Source of the DNA: Rhizobacter sp. SG703
GTDB lineage: Bacteria > Pseudomonadota > Gammaproteobacteria > Burkholderiales > Burkholderiaceae_C
NCBI RefSeq assembly: GCF_012275445.1
Contig: NZ_JAAZQK010000015.1
Location: 108,143-172,142, forward strand
DNA length: 64,000 bases
Reading direction: 5' to 3'
This document shows positions 45,675 to 58,194 of the stretch, in pieces. A model generated the notes under the pieces. The model made no database searches and had not been told where the DNA came from. It worked only from the letters and a program-made list of their open reading frames with translations. The position numbers were made by a program, and so were the translations under genes. Position 1 is the stretch's first letter; every line of letters begins with the position of its first letter.

Positions 45675-45705
45675 CCGCGCGAATGATTTTTCTGGAGCAA
45701 GAACA

Positions 45706-46137
45706 ATGCAAGTGCTGTTGAATTTCGTCGTGGCCATCCAGATGCTGGCGGCCCTGATCATGATCGGCCTGGTGCTGGTGCAGCACGGCAAGGGAGCCGA
45801 CATGGGCGCCTCGTTCGGCAGCGGCTCGTCCGGCAGCCTGTTCGGCGCCACCGGCAGCGCGAACTTCCTGTCGCGTTCGACGGCGGTGTGCGCTGCGGTC
45901 TTCTTCGTCTGCACGCTGACGCTCGCGTACTTCTCGCACGAGCGCGCGAGCGCCTCGCCGTCGTCGAGCTCGACCATCCTCGACCGCGCGCCCGGCATCG
46001 CTGCAAGCGCTCCCGTGGGTGGTGCGTCGAGTGCGGCTTCCGGTGCCTCGACCCCGGCGGAAGCCGCCTCGGCGGTGGTCGTGCCGGCCGCGCCGGTGCA
46101 GGCCGCGTCGGGCGCGGGCGCGATCCCGACCAAGTGA
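45706..46137 (+). CDS. secG: Protein-export membrane protein SecG
   Basis: A 143-residue protein with two membrane helices (residues 3-23 and about 57-77), separated by GADMGASFGSGSSGSLFGA, the SecG signature, and SANFLSRSTAVCAAVFFV. It assists SecYEG translocation. The C-terminal tail after residue 85 is a long alanine/serine/valine-rich region of low complexity, longer than in E. coli. The tpiA-secG-tRNA-Leu order is conserved in proteobacteria. Confidence 0.93.
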   Translation: MQVLLNFVVAIQMLAALIMIGLVLVQHGKGADMGASFGSGSSGSLFGATGSANFLSRSTAVCAAVFFVCTLTLAYFSHERASASPSSSSTILDRAPGIAASAPVGGASSAASGASTPAEAASAVVVPAAPVQAASGAGAIPTK

Positions 46138-46228
46138 TTCGCCGCTGAGGTGAGGCCTCGGGATCCGCGGTATCCGACTGTCGTGCTGCACTGCGGCGCA
46201 CAGCGCGTAAACCCGAGGTCTTTGAGGT

Positions 46229-46234
46229 TAGAAT
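46229..46234 (+). promoter_or_regulatory. Putative -10 box of tRNA-Leu
   Basis: TAGAAT lies about 58 bp before the tRNA-Leu gene, a plausible -10 box. The -35 region is weak, so the assignment is tentative. Confidence 0.4.
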
Positions 46235-46291
46235 TTGCGGCTGCCCGGTAAGCCAGTCCTCATGCCAACCGAGCAGCAAAATTGAGTGCAA

Positions 46292-46376
46292 GCCGTCGTG
46301 GTGAAATTGGTAGACACGCTATCTTGAGGGGGTAGTGGCGAAAGCTGTGCGAGTTCGAGTCTCGCCGACGGCACCA
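46292..46376 (+). tRNA. tRNA-Leu (GAG)
   Basis: An 85-nt class II tRNA with encoded CCA. The acceptor stem GCCGTCG pairs with CGACGGC; the D-arm has GAAATTGGTAGACACG as in leucine tRNAs; the anticodon stem CTATC/GGTAG holds the loop TTGAGGG with anticodon GAG (CUC/CUU codons); a variable arm and GTTCGAGTC T-loop follow. Confidence 0.97.
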
Positions 46377-46385
46377 GATCTTTGA

Positions 46386-46416
46386 ACGAGGCACTTACCC
46401 AGTGCCTCGTTTGTTT
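46386..46416 (+). terminator. Intrinsic terminator between tRNA-Leu and nuoA
   Basis: A perfect 10-bp stem (ACGAGGCACT, loop of 5, AGTGCCTCGT) followed by TTGTTT, 10 bp after the tRNA and 21 bp before nuoA. It would end the tRNA transcript and leaves very little room for a separate nuo promoter. Confidence 0.82.
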
Positions 46417-46437
46417 CAAGACCGCTCAAACCACACC

Positions 46438-46797
46438 ATGAACCTCGCTCCCTACCTGCCCGTCATCCTGTTCATCCTGGTCGGCGCAGGGGTAGGCGTA
46501 GCGCCTCAGGTGCTCGGTTTCCTGCTAGGTCCGCACAAGCCGGACACCGCGAAGAATTCCCCCTACGAATGCGGCTTCGAGGCCTTCGAAGACGCGCGCA
46601 TGAAGTTCGACGTGCGCTACTACCTCGTCGCGATTCTCTTCATCCTGTTCGACCTCGAGATTGCATTTCTCTTTCCGTGGGCGGTGTCGCTCAAGGAAAT
46701 CGGTCCGGCGGGCTTCTGGTCGATGATGGTGTTCCTGGGAATCCTCGTCGTCGGCTTTGCCTACGAGTGGAAAAAAGGCGCCCTTGACTGGGAGTGA
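46438..46797 (+). CDS. nuoA: NADH-quinone oxidoreductase subunit A
   Basis: A 119-residue membrane subunit with three helices. [20 protein letters not shown] is the conserved loop containing the cysteine near the quinone site, and [13 protein letters not shown] follows. It belongs to the membrane arm of complex I. I use the ATG at 46438, which matches the family start [10 protein letters not shown]; an earlier ATG lies inside the terminator. Confidence 0.97.
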   Translation: MNLAPYLPVILFILVGAGVGVAPQVLGFLLGPHKPDTAKNSPYECGFEAFEDARMKFDVRYYLVAILFILFDLEIAFLFPWAVSLKEIGPAGFWSMMVFLGILVVGFAYEWKKGALDWE

Positions 46798-46800
46798 GCT

Positions 46801-47277
<477 letters not shown>

Positions 47278-47285
47278 AAGCCCGC

Positions 47286-47882
47286 ATGAGCAAATTGGAC
47301 ACCCTGCAGGCGGCGCTCGAAGCGGCCTTCGCCGGCAAGATCAAGCGCCTGGTGCGCGACCGCGGCGAACTCACGCTGACCGTCGCCGCCGAGCACTACG
47401 CCGCGGTGGCGCTCGCGCTGCGCGACGACCCGACGCTGCGCTTCGAGCAGCTGGTCGACCTGTGCGGCCTCGACTACTCGTCGTACAAGGACCAGCCGAA
47501 CGAAGGCCTGCGCTACTGCGTCGCGTCGCACCTGCTGTCGATCACGCACAACTGGCGGCTGCGCCTGAAGGTGTTCGCACCCGATGACGACCTGCCGATG
47601 GTGGCATCGGTCAACGAGGTCTGGAACTCCGCCAACTGGTTCGAGCGCGAGGCCTTCGACCTCTACGGCATCCTGTTCGACGGCCACGTCGACCTGCGCC
47701 GCATCCTGACCGACTACGGCTTCATCGGCCACCCGTTCCGCAAGGATTTCCCGACCTCCGGCCATGTCGAGATGCGCTACGACCCCGAGCAGAAGCGGGT
47801 GATCTACCAGCCGGTGACGATCGAGCCGCGCGAGATCACGCCGCGCATCATTCGCGAAGACAACTATGGAGGCCTGCACTGA
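47286..47882 (+). CDS. nuoC: NADH-quinone oxidoreductase subunit C
   Basis: A 198-residue peripheral-arm subunit (30 kDa type). The signature [17 protein letters not shown] and [20 protein letters not shown] are clear. NuoC and NuoD are separate here, unlike the fused NuoCD of enterobacteria. A 125 bp gap with a repeat element separates it from nuoD. Confidence 0.96.
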   Translation: MSKLDTLQAALEAAFAGKIKRLVRDRGELTLTVAAEHYAAVALALRDDPTLRFEQLVDLCGLDYSSYKDQPNEGLRYCVASHLLSITHNWRLRLKVFAPDDDLPMVASVNEVWNSANWFEREAFDLYGILFDGHVDLRRILTDYGFIGHPFRKDFPTSGHVEMRYDPEQKRVIYQPVTIEPREITPRIIREDNYGGLH

Positions 47883-48007
47883 TGTTGGCTTCCGTCCGTG
47901 GCGTGCGTAGCGCGGTCTCCTCAAGCAACGCCCGCGGAACCGGCTTTGCCGGGCCGCTGGGTGGCGCCCCTTGGGGGCAGGAGCGAAGCGACTGGGGGGC
48001 CCAATAA
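47883..48007. repeat. Intergenic repeat between nuoC and nuoD
   Basis: A gap with GGAACCGGCTTTGCCG at 47936-47951 and TGGCGCCCCTTGGGGGCAG, followed by AGCGAAGCGACTGGGGGGC. The 16-nt block recurs exactly, in inverse orientation, at 61228-61243 after nuoN, also beside a GGGGGCGCCCCC-type palindrome. I see no gene in it. It interrupts an otherwise tightly packed operon. Confidence 0.7.
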
Positions 48008-49264
48008 ATGGCTGAAATCAAGAACTACACGCTGAACTTCGGTCCCCAGCACCCGGCAGCCCACGGCGTGCTGCGGCTCGTGCTGGAACTCGACGGCGAA
48101 GTGATCCAGCGCGCCGATCCGCACATCGGCCTGCTGCACCGCGCGACCGAGAAGCTGGCCGAAAGCAAGACGTACATCCAGTCGCTGCCCTACATGGACC
48201 GCCTCGACTACGTGTCGATGATGGCCAACGAGCATGCGTACTGCCTGGCCATCGAACGCCTGCTGGGCGTCGACGTGCCGCTGCGCGCGCAGTACATCCG
48301 CGTGATGTTCGCCGAGCTGACCCGCATCCTGAACCACCTGCTGTGGCTCGGTGCGCACGGGCTCGACTGCGGCGCGATGAACATCCTCATCTACTGCTTC
48401 CGCGAGCGCGAGGACATCTTCGACATGTACGAGGCGGTGTCGGGCGCGCGCATGCATGCGGCCTACTTCCGCCCGGGCGGCGTCTACCGCGACCTGCCCG
48501 ACGCGATGCCGCAGTACAAGGCCTCGAAGGTCCGCAACGCGAAGACCATCGGTCGCCTGAACGAGAACCGCCAGGGCTCGCTGCTCGACTTCATCGAAGA
48601 CTTCAGCAAGCGCTTCCCGAAGAACGTCGACGACTACGAGACGCTGCTGACCGACAACCGCATCTGGAAGCAGCGCACCGTCGGCATCGGCGTGGTGTCG
48701 CCCGAGCGGGCGCTGAACCTCGGCTTCAGCGGCGCGATGCTGCGCGGCTCGGGCATCGCCTGGGACCTGCGCAAGAAGCAGCCGTACGACGTCTACGACC
48801 GGATGGACTTCGACGTGCCGGTCGGCGTCAACGGCGACACCTACGACCGCTACCTGGTGCGCGTCGAAGAGATGCGCCAGGCCAACCGCATCGTGCAGCA
48901 GTGCGTCGACTGGTTGCGCGCCAACCCGGTGGGCCCGGTCATCACCGCGAACCACAAGGTGGCGCCGCCCGGACGCGTCGAGATGAAGTCCAGCATGGAA
49001 GAGCTGATCCACCACTTCAAGCTCTTCACCGAAGGCTTCCACGTGCCCGAAGGCGAAGCCTACGCGGCGGTGGAACACCCGAAGGGCGAGTTCGGCATCT
49101 ACATCGTCAGCGACGGTGCGAACAAGCCGTACCGCCTGAAGATCCGCGCCCCCGGCTTCGCCCACCTGGCAGCCCTTGACGAGATGGCCCGCGGCCACAT
49201 GATCGCCGACGCCGTCGCGGTCATCGGCACGATGGACATCGTGTTCGGAGAGATCGACCGATGA
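48008..49264 (+). CDS. nuoD: NADH-quinone oxidoreductase subunit D
   Basis: A 418-residue 49 kDa-type subunit. [20 protein letters not shown] near 11-30 carries the quinone-site histidine; [13 protein letters not shown] and [15 protein letters not shown] follow, and the C-terminus [12 protein letters not shown] is standard. It forms the quinone pocket with NuoB. It overlaps nuoE by 4 bp. Confidence 0.97.
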   Translation: MAEIKNYTLNFGPQHPAAHGVLRLVLELDGEVIQRADPHIGLLHRATEKLAESKTYIQSLPYMDRLDYVSMMANEHAYCLAIERLLGVDVPLRAQYIRVMFAELTRILNHLLWLGAHGLDCGAMNILIYCFREREDIFDMYEAVSGARMHAAYFRPGGVYRDLPDAMPQYKASKVRNAKTIGRLNENRQGSLLDFIEDFSKRFPKNVDDYETLLTDNRIWKQRTVGIGVVSPERALNLGFSGAMLRGSGIAWDLRKKQPYDVYDRMDFDVPVGVNGDTYDRYLVRVEEMRQANRIVQQCVDWLRANPVGPVITANHKVAPPGRVEMKSSMEELIHHFKLFTEGFHVPEGEAYAAVEHPKGEFGIYIVSDGANKPYRLKIRAPGFAHLAALDEMARGHMIADAVAVIGTMDIVFGEIDR

Positions 49265-49743
49265 TTTCGGACAGCACCCGCGTCCGCTTCGACCGCGAAG
49301 TGGCCAAGTACCCCGCCGACCAGAAGCAGTCCGCCGTGATGGCCTGCCTGGCCATCGTGCAGCAGGAGCAGGGCTTCGTCTCGGCCGACAGCGAGAAGCT
49401 GGTCGCCGAGTACCTCGGCATGCCGCCGATCGCGGTGCACGAGGTGACGACCTTCTACAACATGTACAACCAGCAGCCGCGGGGCAGGTTCAAGCTCAAC
49501 GTCTGCACCAACCTGCCGTGCCAGCTGCGCAGCGGCCAGACCGCGCTCGAGCACCTGTGCAGCCGGCTCGGCGTCGACGAAGGCGGCACCACCGCCGACG
49601 GCCTGTTCACCGTGCAGAAGAGCGAATGCCTGGGCGCCTGCGCCGATGCGCCGGTGATGCTCGTCAACGACCGCCAGATGTGCAGCTTCATGGACGAGCA
49701 GCGCCTCGACGAACTCGTCGACACGCTGCGCGCGGCGAAGTAA
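49261..49743 (+). CDS. nuoE: NADH-quinone oxidoreductase subunit E
   Basis: A 160-residue 24 kDa-type subunit with a [2Fe-2S] cluster (N1a). Ligands lie in VCTNLPCQL and [12 protein letters not shown]. It sits in the NADH dehydrogenase module with NuoF. The ATG overlaps the nuoD stop (ATGA). Confidence 0.96.
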   Translation: MISDSTRVRFDREVAKYPADQKQSAVMACLAIVQQEQGFVSADSEKLVAEYLGMPPIAVHEVTTFYNMYNQQPRGRFKLNVCTNLPCQLRSGQTALEHLCSRLGVDEGGTTADGLFTVQKSECLGACADAPVMLVNDRQMCSFMDEQRLDELVDTLRAAK

Positions 49744-49755
49744 ACGGAACCCACC

Positions 49756-51123
49756 ATGTCGCAACCCCTGTTGGACCTCTCGAAGTTCCAGGCCACCGGT
49801 GCCGAGACCTGCTTCCACGGCCGCCACATCGGCGCGCAGATCTATGCCGACCTGAACGGCCGCAACTGGTCGCTGAAGGACTACGTCGCACGCGGCGGGT
49901 ACCAGGCGCTGCGCAAGATCCTGACTGGCGAATTCCAGGGTGCCACCGGCGAGCCGATGACCCCCGAGCAGGTCATCGCCGAAGTGAAGACCTCCGGCCT
50001 GCGCGGCCGCGGCGGCGCGGGTTTCCCGACCGGACTGAAGTGGAGCTTCATGCCGCGCCAGTTCCCGGGGCAGAAGTACCTGGTCTGCAACTCGGACGAA
50101 GGCGAGCCGGGCACCTGCAAGGACCGCGACATCCTGATGTTCAACCCGCACATCGTCATCGAAGGCATGGCGATCGCCGCGTTCGCGATGGGCATCTCGG
50201 TCGGCTACAACTACATCCACGGCGAGATCTTCGAGGTGTACGAGCGCTTCGAAGCCGCCCTGGAAGAAGCACGTGCGGCCGGTTTCCTCGGCGACAAGAT
50301 CCTCGGCTCGAACTTCAGCTTCCAGCTGCACGGCGCGCACGGCTTCGGCGCCTACATCTGCGGCGAAGAAACCGCGCTGCTCGAATCGCTCGAAGGCAAG
50401 AAGGGCCAGCCGCGCTTCAAGCCGCCGTTCCCGGCCAGCTACGGCCTGTACGGCAAGCCGACCACGATCAACAACACCGAGACCTTCGCCGCGGTGCCGT
50501 GGATCATCCGCAACGGCGGCCAGCCGTATCTGGAGATCGGCAAGCCGAACAACGGCGGCACCAAGATCTTCTCGGTGGTCGGCGATGTCGAACGTCCCGG
50601 CAACTTCGAGGTGCCGCTGGGCACGCCGTTCTCGAAGCTGCTCGAACTCGCCGGCGGCGTGCGCCAGGGCCGCACGCTGAAGGCGGTGATCCCCGGCGGC
50701 TCGTCGGCCCCGGTGCTGCCGGCGGCCATCATGATGGACACGACGATGGACTACGACGCCATCGCGAAGGCCGGCTCGATGCTCGGCTCCGGCGCCGTCA
50801 TCGTGATGGACGACTCCCGCTGCATGGTCAAGAGCCTGCTGCGCCTGTCGTACTTCTACATGCACGAGAGCTGCGGCCAGTGCACGCCGTGCCGCGAAGG
50901 CACCGGCTGGCTGTTCCGCATGGTCGACCGCATCGAGCACGGCCAGGGCCGCATGGAAGACATCGAGCTGCTGAACTCGGTGGCCGACAACATCCAGGGC
51001 CGCACCATCTGCGCGCTCGGCGATGCGGCGGCGATGCCGGTGCGCGCGATGATCAAACACTTCCGTGATGAGTTCATCCATCACATCGAGCACAAGACCT
51101 GCGCGGTCAAGGTGCACGCCTGA
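49756..51123 (+). CDS. nuoF: NADH-quinone oxidoreductase subunit F
   Basis: A 455-residue 51 kDa-type subunit that binds NADH, FMN and cluster N3. [20 protein letters not shown] contains the NADH/FMN glycine-rich loop, [14 protein letters not shown] follows, and the cluster ligands are in [16 protein letters not shown] plus a later cysteine in [14 protein letters not shown]. It lies 12 bp after nuoE. Confidence 0.97.
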   Translation: MSQPLLDLSKFQATGAETCFHGRHIGAQIYADLNGRNWSLKDYVARGGYQALRKILTGEFQGATGEPMTPEQVIAEVKTSGLRGRGGAGFPTGLKWSFMPRQFPGQKYLVCNSDEGEPGTCKDRDILMFNPHIVIEGMAIAAFAMGISVGYNYIHGEIFEVYERFEAALEEARAAGFLGDKILGSNFSFQLHGAHGFGAYICGEETALLESLEGKKGQPRFKPPFPASYGLYGKPTTINNTETFAAVPWIIRNGGQPYLEIGKPNNGGTKIFSVVGDVERPGNFEVPLGTPFSKLLELAGGVRQGRTLKAVIPGGSSAPVLPAAIMMDTTMDYDAIAKAGSMLGSGAVIVMDDSRCMVKSLLRLSYFYMHESCGQCTPCREGTGWLFRMVDRIEHGQGRMEDIELLNSVADNIQGRTICALGDAAAMPVRAMIKHFRDEFIHHIEHKTCAVKVHA

Positions 51124-51141
51124 CCTGCTGGGCTTCCTCAC

Positions 51142-53463
51142 ATGATTGAAATCGAACTCGACGGCCAGAAGGTCCAGGTCACCGAAGGCAGCATGGTGAT
51201 GCATGCCGCGGACAAGGCCGGCACCTACATCCCGCACTTCTGCTATCACAAGAAGCTGTCCATCGCGGCCAACTGCCGCATGTGCCTGGTCGACGTCGAG
51301 AAGGCGCCGAAGCCGATGCCCGCGTGCGCGACGCCGGTGACGCAGGGCATGGTCGTTCGCACCAAGAGCGACAAGGCGCTGAAGGCCCAGCAGGGCGTGA
51401 TGGAGTTCCTGCTGATCAACCACCCTCTCGACTGCCCGATCTGCGACCAGGGCGGCGAATGCCAGCTGCAGGACCTGGCGGTCGGCTACGGCGGGTCGTC
51501 GTCGCGCTACACCGAAGAAAAGCGCGTCGTCTTCCACAAGGACGTCGGCCCGCTGATCTCGATGGAAGAGATGAGCCGCTGCATCCACTGCACGCGCTGC
51601 GTGCGCTTCGGCCAGGAAGTGGCGGGCGTGATGGAGCTCGGCATGATCCACCGCGGCGAACACTCCGAGATCACGACCGTCGCCGGCGACACCGTCGACA
51701 GCGAGCTGTCGGGCAACATGATCGACATCTGCCCGGTCGGCGCGCTCACCAGCAAGCCGTTCCGCTACAGCGCCCGCACCTGGGAGCTGTCGCGCCGCAA
51801 GAGCGTCAGCCCGCACGACGGCACCGGCGCGAACCTGATCGTGCAGGTCAAGAACAACAAGGTGCTGCGCGTCGTTCCGCTGGAGAACGAAGACGTCAAC
51901 GAATGCTGGCTGGCCGACCGCGACCGCTTCTCGTACGAAGCCGTCAACAGCGAGCAGCGCCTGACCGTGCCGATGATCAAGCAGGGCGGCGAATGGAAGA
52001 CCGTCGACTGGACCACCGCGCTCGAGTACGTCGCCAAGGGCCTGTCGCAGATCAAGGCCGACCACGGCGCGAAGAGCATCGGTGCCGTCGGCTCGGCGCA
52101 CGCCACCGTCGAAGAGCTGCACCTGCTCGCGAAGCTGGTGCGCGGCCTGGGCAGCGAGAACATCGACCACCGCACGCGCCATGCCGATTTCCGCAGCGCG
52201 GGCGAAGCCGGCGTGCGCTGGCTCGGCACCAGCATCGCATCGCTGTCGGCGCTGCAGCGCGTGCTGGTCGTCGGCTCGTTCCTGCGCAAGGACCATCCGC
52301 TGTTCGCGCAGCGCATCCGCCAAGCGGCCCGCAAGGGCGCCAAGGTGCACAGCCTGCACGCGCTGGCCGATGACTGGCTGATGCCGATGGCCAGCCAGCA
52401 GGCGGTGGCGCCGAGTGGCTGGGTCGGCGCGCTGGGCGCGATCGCCGCGGCCGTGGCGGCCGCGAAGGGCGTCGCTGCACCGTCGTCGTTCGTGGCGACC
52501 GATGCCGCCAACGCGGTTGCCGCCTCGCTGCTGAGCGGCGAACGCAAGGCCGTGCTGCTCGGCAACGCCGCCGCGCAGCATCCGCAGGCCACCGAACTGC
52601 TGGCGCTGGCCAACTGGATCGGCGCGCAGACCGGTGCCAGCGTCGGCTACCTGACCGAAGCCGGCAACAGCGTCGGCGCGCAGCTCGTCAACGCGCTGCC
52701 GGGGGCCAGCGGCCTGAATGCCAGCCAGATGCTCAGCGGTTCGCTGCGCGCCTGCCTGCTGCTGAACGTCGAGCCGGAATTCGATGCCGCCAACCCGGTG
52801 GTCGCGAAGACGGCGCTGCAATCGGCCGACATGGTCGTCGCGCTGACCTCGTTCAAGGACGCCGCGCTGGACGTCGCCGACGTGCTGCTGCCGATCGCGC
52901 CGTTCACCGAAACCTCGGGCACCTTCGTCAACGCCGAAGGTCGCGTGCAGAGCTTCCACGGCGTCGTCAAACCGCTGGGCGACACCCGCCCGGCCTGGAA
53001 GGTGTTGCGCGTGCTGGGCAACCTGCTGGGCCTGAAGGGATTCGACCAGGAGACCTCCGAAGAGGTGCGGGCCGAAGCGCTGGGCGACGTCGCCACGGTG
53101 GCCGCGCGCCTGAGCAATGCGACGACGCAGACCGCATCGGCGACCGCAGCGGCGAGCACCGGCACCGAGCGCATCGCCGACGTGCCGATCTACGCGACCG
53201 ACAGCCTGGTGCGCCGCGCCACGTCGCTGCAGCTGACCGCCGATGCCCGCCCGCCGGTCGCGTCGATCGGCAGCGCGCAGTGGGCACAGCTCGGCCTGCA
53301 GCACGGCGACGCCGTGCGCGTCTCGCAAGGCGGCACCGCGATCACGCTGCCGGCGCGCCTCGATGCGAGCCTCGCGGCCGGCACCGTGCGCGTTCCCGCC
53401 GGCCATGCGCTGACCGCCGCGCTCGGCGCGATGTTCGGCCCGCTGTCGATCGAGAAGGCCTGA
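51142..53463 (+). CDS. nuoG: NADH-quinone oxidoreductase subunit G
   Basis: A 773-residue 75 kDa-type subunit. The N-terminal ferredoxin part has [20 protein letters not shown]; next are the His-ligated cluster region ([18 protein letters not shown]) and the [4Fe-4S] site [17 protein letters not shown]. The C-terminal half is molybdopterin-oxidoreductase-like and has lost cofactor function, as usual. It wires electrons from FMN toward NuoI. Confidence 0.96.
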   Translation: MIEIELDGQKVQVTEGSMVMHAADKAGTYIPHFCYHKKLSIAANCRMCLVDVEKAPKPMPACATPVTQGMVVRTKSDKALKAQQGVMEFLLINHPLDCPICDQGGECQLQDLAVGYGGSSSRYTEEKRVVFHKDVGPLISMEEMSRCIHCTRCVRFGQEVAGVMELGMIHRGEHSEITTVAGDTVDSELSGNMIDICPVGALTSKPFRYSARTWELSRRKSVSPHDGTGANLIVQVKNNKVLRVVPLENEDVNECWLADRDRFSYEAVNSEQRLTVPMIKQGGEWKTVDWTTALEYVAKGLSQIKADHGAKSIGAVGSAHATVEELHLLAKLVRGLGSENIDHRTRHADFRSAGEAGVRWLGTSIASLSALQRVLVVGSFLRKDHPLFAQRIRQAARKGAKVHSLHALADDWLMPMASQQAVAPSGWVGALGAIAAAVAAAKGVAAPSSFVATDAANAVAASLLSGERKAVLLGNAAAQHPQATELLALANWIGAQTGASVGYLTEAGNSVGAQLVNALPGASGLNASQMLSGSLRACLLLNVEPEFDAANPVVAKTALQSADMVVALTSFKDAALDVADVLLPIAPFTETSGTFVNAEGRVQSFHGVVKPLGDTRPAWKVLRVLGNLLGLKGFDQETSEEVRAEALGDVATVAARLSNATTQTASATAAASTGTERIADVPIYATDSLVRRATSLQLTADARPPVASIGSAQWAQLGLQHGDAVRVSQGGTAITLPARLDASLAAGTVRVPAGHALTAALGAMFGPLSIEKA

Positions 53464-53470
53464 GCACACC

Positions 53471-54535
53471 ATGATCGATACCTTCAACCTCTACGGCACC
53501 CAGTACCTGGGGGCGGCCTGGCCGGTGGTCTGGACGCTGATCAAGATCATCGTCGTCGTCGCGCCGCTGATGGGCTGCGTCGCCTACCTCACGCTGTGGG
53601 AGCGCAAGGCCATCGGCTGGACGCAGATCCGCCCGGGCCCGAACCGCGTCGGCCCGTGGGGCCTGCTGACGCCGATCGCCGATGCGGTCAAGCTGATCTT
53701 CAAGGAGATCATCCTGCCGACCGCGGCGAACCGGCCGCTGTTCCTGATCGGCCCGGTGATGACGATCATGCCGGCGCTGGCCGCCTGGGCCGTCGTGCCG
53801 TTCGGCCCCGAAGTGGCGCTCGCCAACATCAACGCCGGCCTGCTGTTCCTGATGGCGATCACCTCGCTCGAGGTCTACGGCGTGATCATCGCCGGCTGGG
53901 CGTCGAACTCGAAGTACGCCTTCCTCGGTGCGCTGCGCGCATCGGCGCAGATGGTCAGCTACGAGATCGCGATGGGCTTCGCGCTGGTCGTCGTGCTGAT
54001 GGTCAGCGGCAGCCTCAACATGACCGACATCGTGATGGGGCAGGGCAAGGGCTTCGCCGCGACCCACGGCTTCACGCTGTTCTCGTGGAACTGGCTGCCG
54101 CTGCTGCCGATCTTCGTCGTCTACTTCATCTCGGGCCTCGCGGAAACCAACCGCCACCCGTTCGACGTCGTCGAAGGCGAATCGGAGATCGTCGCCGGCC
54201 ACATGGTCGAGTACTCGGGCATGTCGTTCGCGATGTTCTTCCTGGCCGAATACGCGAACATGATCCTGGTGTCGATCCTGTGCGTCACGCTGTTCCTCGG
54301 CGGCTGGCTGTCGCCGCTCGATTTCGCGCCGTTCACCTGGATCCCGGGCTGGATCTGGCTGGGCCTGAAGACCTTCGTCGTCGTGACCATGTTCCTGTGG
54401 GTGCGCGCCACCTTCCCGCGCTACCGCTACGACCAGATCATGCGGCTGGGCTGGAAGATCTTCATCCCGGTCACGCTCGTGTGGCTGGTGGTCGTCGGGC
54501 TGTGGCTGCAGTCCCCGCTCAGCCTCTGGAAGTAA
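53471..54535 (+). CDS. nuoH: NADH-quinone oxidoreductase subunit H
   Basis: A 354-residue membrane subunit with about eight helices. [20 protein letters not shown], then [20 protein letters not shown] with the acidic loop lining the quinone tunnel, are the family signatures. It couples quinone reduction to proton pumping. It starts 7 bp after nuoG. Confidence 0.97.
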   Translation: MIDTFNLYGTQYLGAAWPVVWTLIKIIVVVAPLMGCVAYLTLWERKAIGWTQIRPGPNRVGPWGLLTPIADAVKLIFKEIILPTAANRPLFLIGPVMTIMPALAAWAVVPFGPEVALANINAGLLFLMAITSLEVYGVIIAGWASNSKYAFLGALRASAQMVSYEIAMGFALVVVLMVSGSLNMTDIVMGQGKGFAATHGFTLFSWNWLPLLPIFVVYFISGLAETNRHPFDVVEGESEIVAGHMVEYSGMSFAMFFLAEYANMILVSILCVTLFLGGWLSPLDFAPFTWIPGWIWLGLKTFVVVTMFLWVRATFPRYRYDQIMRLGWKIFIPVTLVWLVVVGLWLQSPLSLWK

Positions 54536-54547
54536 GGAGAGAAGACC

Positions 54548-55045
54548 ATGTCTGCAGTGGCCTCCATCAAGGACCTGTTCTCGAGCTTCATGCTCACCGA
54601 GCTGTTCAAGGGCCTGGCCCTGACCGGCCGGCATTTCCTGTCGCCGCACATCACCGTGCAGTTCCCGGAAGAAAAGACGCCGGCGTCGCCGCGCTTTCGC
54701 GGCCTGCATGCGCTGCGCCGCTACGACAACGGCGAAGAGCGCTGCATCGCCTGCAAGCTGTGCGAGGCGGTGTGCCCGGCGATGGCGATCACGATCGAGT
54801 CCGACATCCGCGAGGACGGCTCGCGCCGCACGACGCGCTACGACATCGACCTGACCAAGTGCATCTTCTGCGGTTTCTGCGAAGAGAGCTGCCCGGTCGA
54901 CTCGATCGTCGAGACGCACATCTTCGAATACCACGGCGAAAAGCGCGGCGACCTGTACTTCACGAAGGACATGCTGCTGGCCGTCGGCGATCGCTACGAG
55001 GCCGAGATTGCCGCCAACAAGGAGGCAGACGCCCGCTATCGCTGA
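54548..55045 (+). CDS. nuoI: NADH-quinone oxidoreductase subunit I
   Basis: A 165-residue subunit with two [4Fe-4S] clusters (N6a, N6b): [16 protein letters not shown] and [18 protein letters not shown]. It bridges NuoG and NuoB. AAGGAG precedes the ATG. Confidence 0.97.
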   Translation: MSAVASIKDLFSSFMLTELFKGLALTGRHFLSPHITVQFPEEKTPASPRFRGLHALRRYDNGEERCIACKLCEAVCPAMAITIESDIREDGSRRTTRYDIDLTKCIFCGFCEESCPVDSIVETHIFEYHGEKRGDLYFTKDMLLAVGDRYEAEIAANKEADARYR

Positions 55046-55082
55046 CCGTCTTCGGACGGTCGGCACGGTGCTCGACAAGAAT

Positions 55083-55757
55083 ATGGACATCCCGACCGCG
55101 CTCTTTTACATCTTCTCAGTCGTGCTGCTGGGAGCTTCGTTCCGCGTCATCACCGCGCGCAGCCCGGTGCATGCCGCGCTGTTCCTGGTGCTGGCCTTCT
55201 TCTCGGCCTCTTGCGTGTGGATGCTGCTGCATGCCGAGTTCCTCGCGATCTCGCTGGTGCTCGTCTACGTCGGCGCCGTGATGGTGCTGTTCCTGTTCGT
55301 CGTGATGATGCTCGACATCAACGTCGACGCGCTGCGCCAGGGCTTCTGGACCCACTTCCCGGTCGCGGCGCTGGTCGGCGTGATCATCGCGCTGGAGATG
55401 GCCGCGGTGCTGATCCCCGGCTTCGACGTGCGCAGCGCGCCGGTTCCGGATGCCGCCGCGCTGCAGATGGGCAACACCAAGCTGCTCGGCATCCAGATCT
55501 ACACGCACTACCTGTACCCGCTGCAGATCGCGGCCGTGCTGCTGCTGGTGGCGATCGTCGCGGCGATCGCGCTGACGCTGCGCCAGCGCAAGGATTCGAA
55601 GGCGATGGATCCGTCGCTGCAGATCCGCGCGAAGAAGGCCGACCGCGTGCGCATCGTCAAGATGAAGGCCGAGGTCGAGGCCCCGCCGGCACCGCCCGCG
55701 TCGCTGGACAGCGCACCGCTGGTCGCCGGAGAAGCCAAGAAAGAAGCCAAGTCATGA
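55083..55757 (+). CDS. nuoJ: NADH-quinone oxidoreductase subunit J
   Basis: A 224-residue membrane subunit with five helices. [20 protein letters not shown] and [20 protein letters not shown] (the pi-bulge helix) are clear. The C-terminal tail after about residue 180 is charged and alanine/proline-rich, longer than in E. coli. I use the ATG at 55083; a GTG at 55069 is out of frame with it and no better start is seen. Confidence 0.94.
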   Translation: MDIPTALFYIFSVVLLGASFRVITARSPVHAALFLVLAFFSASCVWMLLHAEFLAISLVLVYVGAVMVLFLFVVMMLDINVDALRQGFWTHFPVAALVGVIIALEMAAVLIPGFDVRSAPVPDAAALQMGNTKLLGIQIYTHYLYPLQIAAVLLLVAIVAAIALTLRQRKDSKAMDPSLQIRAKKADRVRIVKMKAEVEAPPAPPASLDSAPLVAGEAKKEAKS

Positions 55758-56080
55758 GCACCTTCGCCCTCGGCCCGGTCACGCTGGGCCACTACCTGAC
55801 GCTGGGCGCGATCCTGTTCGCGCTGTCGGTGATCGGCATCTTCCTGAACCGCAAGAACCTGATCGTGCTGCTGATGGCCATCGAGCTGATGCTGCTGGCG
55901 GTCAACCTGAACTTCGTCGCGTTCTCGCACTTCCTGGGCGACATGGCGGGCCAGGTGTTCGTGTTCTTCATCCTGACCGTCGCCGCCGCCGAATCGGCGA
56001 TCGGCCTCGCGATCCTGGTCGTGCTGTTCCGCAATCGCGCGACGATCAACGTCGACGAGCTCGACTCTCTCAAGGGCTGA
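55754..56080 (+). CDS. nuoK: NADH-quinone oxidoreductase subunit K
   Basis: A 108-residue membrane subunit with three helices; [20 protein letters not shown] holds the conserved membrane glutamate, and a second lies in [15 protein letters not shown]. It takes part in proton transfer. It overlaps nuoJ by 4 bp. Confidence 0.97.
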   Translation: MSTFALGPVTLGHYLTLGAILFALSVIGIFLNRKNLIVLLMAIELMLLAVNLNFVAFSHFLGDMAGQVFVFFILTVAAAESAIGLAILVVLFRNRATINVDELDSLKG

Positions 56081-56086
56081 TCGCAC

Positions 56087-58171
<2,085 letters not shown>

Positions 58172-58194
58172 AAGCGGCACCGGAGAACAAGAAC

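Noticed and set aside
49099-53487. Very long open frame (over 1400 codons) on the minus strand across nuoE-G
   Set aside because: It is antisense to clearly conserved complex I genes; its composition is the low-complexity Arg/Ala/His/Asp pattern produced by high-GC third positions read in the wrong frame.
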